Shown here piece after piece: positions 1 to 9,300 of a stretch of 64,000 bases of DNA. How positions within the stretch are numbered: the first letter of the stretch is position 1; each line of letters opens with the position of its first letter. The notes under the pieces are model-generated. The model saw only the letters and a list, made by a program, of their open reading frames with translations, did no database searches and had not been told where the DNA came from. The stretch spans positions 620,001-684,000 of the forward strand of contig NC_052128.1 in the NCBI RefSeq assembly GCF_012273895.1, read 5' to 3'. The position numbers were made by a program, and so were the translations under genes. This DNA is from Zerene cesonia (lineage: Eukaryota; Arthropoda; Insecta; Lepidoptera; Pieridae).

Positions 1-221
1 TTTCCTCTTCCTTTTCCAAAATCCTGTGCCGATTTTGATAACTATACCTTTACACTACAACTTGATACACACCCATGGGGTCCATGGAAATTCCCGTGGA
101 GGAATGAGTAGATTGACCGTGGTAAAGAGTAGTTTACGTCAGACATAAAAATCATAAAATCGCTCCGTTCCGACGTGTAAGAAAAACAAACAAACTGCAT
201 TGAAAACCAACCACTTTCCAG

Positions 222-392
222 GTAATCGTCGAGTCCCACAAGGAGCTGCGATGTCCCGAATGCCGGGTCCTGGTGGAGGCGAAGGTGGAGGAGCTGCCTC
301 CAAATGTGCTCCTCATGAGGATCCTGGAGGGCATGAAGAACTCGGCGCCGAGGAAGGTCAGCGCGCAACGCGTGAGGACCGGCCATGGTCAG
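222..392 (+). CDS. POSH: POSH exon a: end of RING finger
   Basis: 57 codons, phase 0 at both ends, opened by TTTCCAG and closed by CAG|GTATGG. It carries the last zinc ligands of the RING (CPEC) followed by the LPPNVLLMRILEGMK segment that follows the RING in this family. Earlier exons are outside the window. Confidence 0.9.
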
Positions 393-3300
393 GTATGGTA
401 CACATGATATATGTAGATAGTGTGGGTTTGCCCTTTATCAACCTACTTCAAAAAAATGGAGATATGGAGATTATCAATTCGACTGTACTTTTTACTGAAT
501 GAACCGATTTTTATGATTATTTTATTTAAAAGCTGGTGCCTACCATGTGATACCATTAAAATTTGGTATCGTTCAAACAGTTTGAAGACGGTTTGTTTTT
601 TGTTTTTATAATGTTTGTACCTTTAATTATTACTTTGAACAAAAGTAATAACGTACGAACAACTAGACAAAATCTCAATGAATGTACTCCGTTACATAGT
701 GACGCGTAATTAGGGTTTGACTGCCCTACAATATTTTACCAGGCAACAAGAAGTACGAACATATCCTACTTCCTATCCTACTATATCCTACTATCTTACT
801 AATATTATAAATTATAAATGCTACTATATAATATTATAAATGCGAAAGTTTGTAAGGATGTGTGTGCGTTTGTTGCTCTTTCACGTAAAAACTACTGAAC
901 CGATTGCAATGAAATTTTGGGGAAGACAGGGATACGGGATACGGACTTACGCGGGATAAAACGCGGGGCGCAGCTAGTAGATTATAAGATAGTCCGCTTA
1001 AATTTAAATTAAAAATTTAGTTACATAAGATTATATACAAGTGTTTTAATAGTTGTCATGAAAATGACGATTATAAAAAAAATTGTTAAATATTCATTAC
1101 TATAAGTACAAGAACCTAAATAATGCTTGAAAACTTTCATACGCACAACAATTCTTGTTTTCTTATTGTAGATACTTTTAATTTAGTACCGGTTAATGTC
1201 TATGTCCATTTAAAGTTCACCCATTACCATACATTTGATGATAATTTTCAGTCTCGAATGTTCCAGAATCAGCTGACACAGCAGACGTCTCGATCAGATA
1301 AGCAGATGCCGCACGGCAGAGCGATGTACGACTACATATCTAAAGAACCTGGGTATGTTATTAGTGTTATAGTTAAAATAGTTTGTTTGCTACAATGAAT
1401 ACATTCAGAATTTTATCGGTTTATAATATTATGTGTAATTTTAATATCATTATACATGCATACTAATTTTATGAATGCGTAAGTGTGTTTGTTTGTTTGA
1501 ATGTTCTTCTCTTCTGAGCAGACGGGGTGATTCCGCGGCCGGAAAGCTAGTAGTTTTATATATTCATATAAAAAAATTGCAGCGAAGGGATGCATCAGGG
1601 CCATTTGTTGAATTTAATTGATTTAATCACTTACTCTGCACTTACAAAAAAGATGCACTAACGTGAAATTCTACTTATGAAAGTGTCTGCAAATATATTA
1701 TCGTAAAAATCGTTTTATCTCTTATTTGTTATATTTTGATTGCAGCGACCTTTCGTTCAAGAAGGGTGAAACAGTATTGTTCCAGAAGAAATTGGATCCG
1801 TTCTGGTATCATGGAGAATGTTCTGGAAGGAGTGGTATCTTCCCTATCTCATATGTACAGGTATTGCTATCAATTCAACATTTCATTATTAAAATTCGAC
1901 TTCACTTTCTCTTTTGTAGTATATAGTAATCGTCTAGAATACCTAAATAAGGTTCTCTACAACTATAATTATGTTGCGAAATTTTGAAAGAATAGAAAAA
2001 ATTTGACACGAGGCGGGAATCGAACCCGCGGTATTTAACCAATCCGTAGCAACGCCTAGCCTCTCGGCCACCCGAGATCCCGCCACAGTAATCGAATTTC
2101 TATTCTTTCAAAATTTCTCAACATAATTTATAAAGCAATTCAATGTTATAAAACTAAAAATTAAATATAATTATGTTTTCAATCCAATAACGGAGGATCT
2201 CAATTGAACAATATTTTTGTGTAACTTGTGTCTTCGATCGATTGAGTGGATTCTTTTTGGGTCTGATAGAGAATTGTTGTTGTTTGGTCCCATTGTAGAA
2301 AGTGGAGTAGTATCAAGGATGTTGGTGATCTTTTTTGTCTACACTTATTATAAAGAGGAAACTTTTTCGAGGGTTATTGTAGAGAGGAAATTTTGTATGG
2401 AAAAAGTACTCTTAAAGAATTTGTAACGTTTTTACGCAAATACCACTGGACCGATTTTAAAAATTCTTTCACCATTAGAAAGCTGCAATTTCACTGAGTG
2501 ACATAGGCTATATATGTACCATGGGCCAAGCCCGGGCGAACAGAAAATAATTATTAAGTAATAAATCATGTAAATATAAAATGTATTTCATTCGTTTCCA
2601 GGTGGTAGTACCGCTGCCAGTGGCCACTGCGCTGTGCAAAGCATTGTACGACTTCCGAATGTCCGCGCCCGATGAGGAAGGCTGTCTCGCTTTTGATAAA
2701 GGTATTGTCAAACTCAATCTCGAATTCAAACATTTATTTATTCAAGTAACATTTACCACCGGTTTGGAAATATATGAACTAATATCTCTTCTTCTAATAT
2801 ATAAAATTCTCGTGTCACAGTTTTCGTTGCCATACTCCTCCGAAACGGCTTGACCGATTCCTCTGAAATTTGGTAAGCATATTGGGTAGGTCTGAGAATC
2901 GGCCAACATCTATTTTTTATCCCGATATTCCTACGGGATACGGACTTACGCGGGTGAAACCGCGGGGCGCAGCTAGTCTTATATATAAAATTCTCGTGTC
3001 ACAATGTTAGTCTCTATACTCCTCCGAAACGGCTTGACCGATTCCTCTGAAATTTGGTAAGCATATTGGGTAGGTCTGAGAATCGGCTAACATCTATTTT
3101 TCATACCACTAAACGATAAGAGTAAGGCAGAACAGCGTTTGCCGGGTGCAGCTAGTAATATATAGAAATGTCTTTGTGAGTTATATTAACATTAAAAGAA
3201 CAAGAAATAATGTTATAAAAACACTTCATAGACTTATGTAAATTGTAATAGAAAGTAGACACAAAAATATTTATATTAATATCATGTAAGTTCATCCTCA

Positions 3301-6300
3301 CAGTAACCATAAGTGGGGTTTAATTTAAAAACCGACAATCCCAAAAGCGTAGCTGCTTTGCTGTTGCTCATTTTGACTGCATTTTTTTTAGTTTGTTACT
3401 TGGCAACTCAGTGTCAATTCAATGGATTGATGCGATTCTTTTAATGTTGGTATCGATTACCTTTGTTGTGGAAAATTTTTATGTATCATACATTGAATAT
3501 TTGTACATTATTATAATTTCAGGAGCAATTATAACAGTGCACCGTCGCGTCGATGAGAACTGGGCCGAGGGCCGGCTCGACCAGCGCGTGGGTATCTTCC
3601 CCATTGCCTTCGTTGAGTTGAACCAAGCAGCGAGGCAGCTTATGAACAGGTATAGTGAGACTAATAAACAAATTTTGTTAATCCGTGAGTTGTGGAATGT
3701 AAATATTTTAGTAACGTAACTGATGTTATGAATGCGAAAATGTGTTTGTGTGTTTGTTTCTTTCACGTCGATTTTATGATATGATTGTAGTGTCTGAAGA
3801 TAGTTCGAACTAGCGAGTAACATAGACTATTTTTTAGCGTGCTGAAGTATTTCATTTCCATGCAAATTTCGTTTGACTATGCGGATTAAATTAATTCGCT
3901 GCTATATCACAGTAAAATTATTTTAGAAATCGCTTCGTTCCAAAGTGATAGAACGAAAGAAACAGACACTTTCCCATTTATAATACAATGGTAAGAACAG
4001 AACACTTTCTGTTTCCAGTACTCCAGTGAATCGTCCCGTCCCACCGATACCGGACCACGCGAGGCCGGGACACTCCGACCATAGACATACTCAGGTTAAT
4101 ATTTGATCCGTTTAAAGACATGTATAAGTTATATTCAATGCAAGAATTCACAAAAGAATATTGTGTTGAAATCTGCGAATATCAAAGCAATTTAAGTTGT
4201 TAATTTTGCAACGCTAGCACATTCACTTGTTTAAACAACGTAATTAGCTTACACAAGATATTTTGTTCATAGTTTTATATGTTCATTTCCATTACATGTA
4301 ATTTCTATGGCAAATTTTAAATACTATAGGTGTTACAGTATAAAGGTTTTGGGAATAGATTTTCGAATAATTTAATTTATAAAAATAAAGCATTATGTAC
4401 GCAATTGTTACTTTAAAATCAAAATTTGTATATTATATATTTAATTTGCATTAATGTTCTTATAAATTTTCAGCATCCTCACCGATACCAGCAAATGTCC
4501 ATATCCACACCGTCATCCGCGCAAGGCAACTACCAGAACATGGCCACGATGAGCCAATCGCAGCCAACGTTCCACGCCAACGCGCCAATATTGGCCCAGC
4601 CCTCGCAAATATTGGCGCCAACCGGTTGGGCGGACACACAACACGTCCCCATGCAGCGAAACATCATGGAACGCGCACAGACAAAAAACCTCCTCGACAT
4701 CATAGACTTCACTAACTCGCACAAAGCGATCGGCGTGCAGAGCGTGTCGCGCATCGGCGAGAACTACGATCGAGTTAGGACCAAATTCGACAACTACTCG
4801 ACGAAACTCGACGCGACCTACCAGAACGTGAGGGCGCATGAACACTTCCCAGTCACCACCGGTTTCAACTCGAACATCAGCTCCGACTCGAGTTCGAGCA
4901 TGAACACGCCGTGCTCGACGACCACGCCCAACACGAGCTCGAACACGAGCACGTGCGAAAGCGCCGAGCCCAGCTTGCCGAGCTCGCCGGACAACAACAC
5001 AGAGAGGAATACGACGGTTATCGCGCAAGAGGAGACGCAAGAGAACCAAGATGTCAATACGTCGATGGGCGTTCTCAGCTTGAACGAGAGCTCGACGGCC
5101 ACAAACACGTCCTTGAATGTCAGCTTGCCGTCGGAGAGTCCGAAATTGAATGCGTCCACCGCGTCCAGCGCTTCGCAGAATCAAGGCGAGTGCCAAGAAA
5201 TCGCAAGCAACAATGAACCTACGAGCCTTCCGTGTACGTCTAAGAATATACGATCGAGTGGACCGGATTCGATACTGAATTTCGGCCTGGGATTGCAAGC
5301 GGCGTTGTCTCCGTCTCATAGTAAAGACAGTAACTATATGGTCACAAGAGCGCATAGGGACCATCATCATAGAGAGAAGAGACACAGTTTGACTCCGTCG
5401 TCGCATTTGCAAGGGAATCATACGCAAAATCGGTATGTTATTTTATTACGTTTAATATTAACATTAGTTGTGAATGATCTTCAGTTTCATAATTGTTTTT
5501 TTTTGCGGCTTTGTGCTTGCTATGTTAACACAGGTTATACATTGCAAGGGGGCCAGAGAGATATAATAGAGAAATTGTATACAAATTAATAAGATGCTAT
5601 AAAGATTTATTAATATTTAGTTATTTTAAATACCTTTTTTGTGATTTTTAAATACATACTCGTTAGATTGTAACTTTTTAGGTATCCTGAACTCGACAAA
5701 AGTTAAGTGTCTACATTGTATAAAACTTTAATAAAATATATAAATATTTCAGACAAATATTAAAGTAGGAAATATCGATGTATTCACCTCCCCCCACTTT
5801 TATAGTCACTCCGCCGAGATCCTAGCGACCAGTCTGCTGGACCACACGCCAGACAGAGAGCGAGATAGGCCGGAGCGCGAGCGCGAGCGGGAGCGGGAGA
5901 GGGAGAGAGAGAGACGACGACGCCGGTCGCGCAGCAACGAGCGCCCTCTGCCGGCGGCCTATGTGGCACTCTATCCGTACAAGCCGCAGAAGCCGGATGA
6001 GCTCGAGTTGAAGAAAGGAGGTACAATATTCTAAATATATATAACTCAAAGGTGTCAAGGATCTATCAACGCACAGCCAAAACCACTGAACCGATCGGGC
6101 TGAAGTTTGACATGCGGATAGATGTTATGACGTAGGCATCTGTTAAGAAAGGATTTTGATGAATGCTACTCCCAAAGGGATTAAATAGGGAATGAAAGTT
6201 TGTACCATGAAAATTTATTATGACCATGCGGGCGAAGCTGCGGTCAAAGGCTACAGGATAATATGCATTTCTACGAATTTGTCAATAATTGGCGTCGTAA

Positions 6301-9300
6301 CAACTAACGTAACATATCGTGACGACCCATAAAAATCTTTATTCTATAGTTTAGTTTGTATGTAATATCTATTTCAGGTGTGTACACAGTGAGAGAGAGA
6401 TGCAGAGACGGCTGGTACAAGGGCTGGTGCGAGAGACTGCAGCGGGCTGGAGTTTTCCCCGGCAACTACGTGGCCCCACTCACACCGTTGGCCACTAGGG
6501 TTAAACATGATAAGGTTAATATTTATTATGTATGTACATATATTTTTTTATCTCATCGTCGGCAATGGAGCTGGTTGGTCGCCTGATGGTAAGCGCTACC
6601 TCCGTCCATTTGGAGAGCCGTAAGGTCGATTGCAGATCTTACGCCTCTATAAATGGATTGCCGACTTTATATTGGAAACGGAATAATAAAGAATTGACGA
6701 TAGGAATAAAGGAAAGGCCTGGGAACTGTAAGGAAAAGGACATGGGCCTATTTATTTCGTTTTTCGATGAAAACCAACAGTAAAAACTATAAGTCTGACA
6801 GGACACATGGCTGATACAAGTAGGCACCTTCTTGTCCGTAAAGAAAATCTATCAGTGGAACAGATGTATAATGTATCAGCCCCATATCCCTCAAGGGGCT
6901 AGAAAACTTAACTTATCTACCATAAATGATCTAGCCTTTTGTTAGTATTATTTTTTATTTACATTTATTTATGCTTTTATATTTTTTCGATTTCCAGAAC
7001 GTCGCGAGTCCATCGTCATCCATTGTGAAAGTGGCGCCGACAAGCAACGCCATGAACGCCACGAACGCAACTAACGCCACTAACGCCACGAACGCCACCA
7101 ATGCCACGAACGCCACGCCCGCCTCGAGCTCCAGTGGCAACTGTGGCAATAATCTCGCACCGCCAGACGCGCCACCGAGAGCCAACAGTCCTTTAGCGAC
7201 TAACGGTAAATATATCGTATAACTTATACTATAAATGCAACGGTGTGTTTGTTCGTTTGTCCTTCTTACGCGTCTCTACGGAACGGTTTAATTATAAGAA
7301 TTTTGTGTCTGAAAAGTACATAGTTTTTTATCCCGGGTAAACTACCATTCCTATGGGAAAATCTTTTATAATGCGCATTTGTATAACTTTGAATGTGACA
7401 TGTATGACGATTGTTAATTTTCATTGACCACGCGAGCAAAGCCGCGGGTAGCAGCTAGTAGTATGTAAATTTTTCTGTACAGGAAGTGTGCTTAATTTTA
7501 GGTATTGAAATATATATAAATCACCATATTAGGCATATTAATGGGGATGTTATACAAAAAACGATATATGAACATATTTATAAATACGTAATAATATTTA
7601 TAAACACGTTTTACGTATAGTAAAATAAATCCACGATTATTTTTTTCCAGCTCAACCGTTAACATATCCATGGAGTTCCCCCGCACCTCAGCAGAGCACG
7701 CCGCGTCCTGAGAAGGTATTTATTTATATGTTGTTCTTCTCTTTTCATATTGCTTTGTTATATTTCCTTAGGCCAACGAATAATCTCGCACACGCACACT
7801 ATACATGATTCCAAATCTTTGTATGCGGGTCTAATTTACAATCATAAATTTATCTCTCAATAATTTAAGAAGTGTAAATTGAAAAAGTCGTCCATAATGC
7901 TAACTTTTTCAAATTAAATAAATAAACAACACTTTAAATTGATATGAAAAATAAATGGAAAATGTCATTTTGCAATGTCTTTAGCCTTGTTATGCGTCAA
8001 CACTTAATTCACAAGCCGCTGAAGTAACGTTAAAATTAACAGCTAAAATAATGGTCTAAACCTTGTACAACCATCTAACGGTGAAAGAATGATTAAATCC
8101 AATAGCTCGTAAGATTACTGCGATCAATCAAGAAAAAAAAAAAAAACTAAAAACAACCCCACCCACAATTCCAGAAGGACAAAGCGAAATCGGAGAAGTC
8201 GTCCATATCGACGGGCGTGAGCCTCATGAAGCGGCTCGCAGCGATGAAGAAGTGCAAGTCGCCGCCGCCCGCCGGCTACAGCATGGACAACCCGGTGTTC
8301 GACGACTCGCCCAACACCTCGCTGCTGTACACGCCGCCGCAGCACGCGGTGCACGTGCGGTCAGTACTGGGGGGAAAAAACAACTAAAAAAATATATTTA
8401 AAAGAAACATGCTATGTGTGTGTGTGTGTGTAGGGGGGGGGGGTGGACTTGTGAGAGATCAATAAACATAAAAAATAATAATTAAAAAACACATAAAAAA
8501 CACCCTGAAAAAATTAGTAAGTAATAAATAGGGAACTATAAATGTTTAACTATATAATGGTTTACTATAAATTATTAATTTGATATATATAGGGTAGTTG
8601 GAAAATTAAAATTAAAATAAAAATCTATTGAAAAAAAATTTTTGATTTTTGTTTTTAGAAGGAATTAATTGAATAGTAATTTATGTTTATAGCGGCAAAA
8701 GTACACATAAAATGTCTTTGTGTTGTAAAGTTACGTTAAATGAAAGGTATGTAAAAGTAGTTCCACTAGAGTATAGTTAAAAAAATCGCTGCATTGGGTG
8801 GTTGAAAAAAATTTGAAAATTTTGAAAGAATAGAAAAAATTTGATCATGAGGCGGGATTCGAACCCGCGTTTTTTTGCCAAACCGTAGCAACGCCTAGCC
8901 TCTCGGCCACCCGTGATCCCGCCACAGTAATCGAATCTTCTACTCTTTTGGTTTTATGTACCTAAGGGGCACCCCAAAAAAATAGTTTGTATTTATAATT
9001 GAACTATAAATTTTTACGCTCTATTATGTTCTACAATAAATACTAAAACAGCTTTATATATAGGGACATTTTTGTTTCAAAATATAATACTGTTTATTAA
9101 CATGGTTCATATTGTATGTCTTTGTGTTTGTGTGTTTACACGAGGTGTGCGCGGGACTAATGTGTGTTCTTGTTCATATCATATAACCATACATTCATAT
9201 CAATTCATGAAGCTCCATCAGCACCCCAGATGTATGCTAATTGTTGCACTGTTTTTGCTTTTACGTGTACGTATGCGGATTTTTTGGGATTTTTTTTTTT

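Noticed and set aside
2012..2090. Functional tRNA-Ser genes at 2012-2090 and 8845-8925 (minus)
   Set aside because: Boxes A and B and some stems are present, but the anticodon arm does not fold properly and U33 is missing; they are parts of a repeat.
4513..5427. 304-codon ORF on the minus strand over POSH exon g
   Set aside because: Arg-rich shadow of a GC-rich coding exon; no domain, and the plus strand is clearly coding.
5784..6058. Minus-strand ORFs over POSH exon h
   Set aside because: Mirror images of the Arg/Glu tract; no domain.
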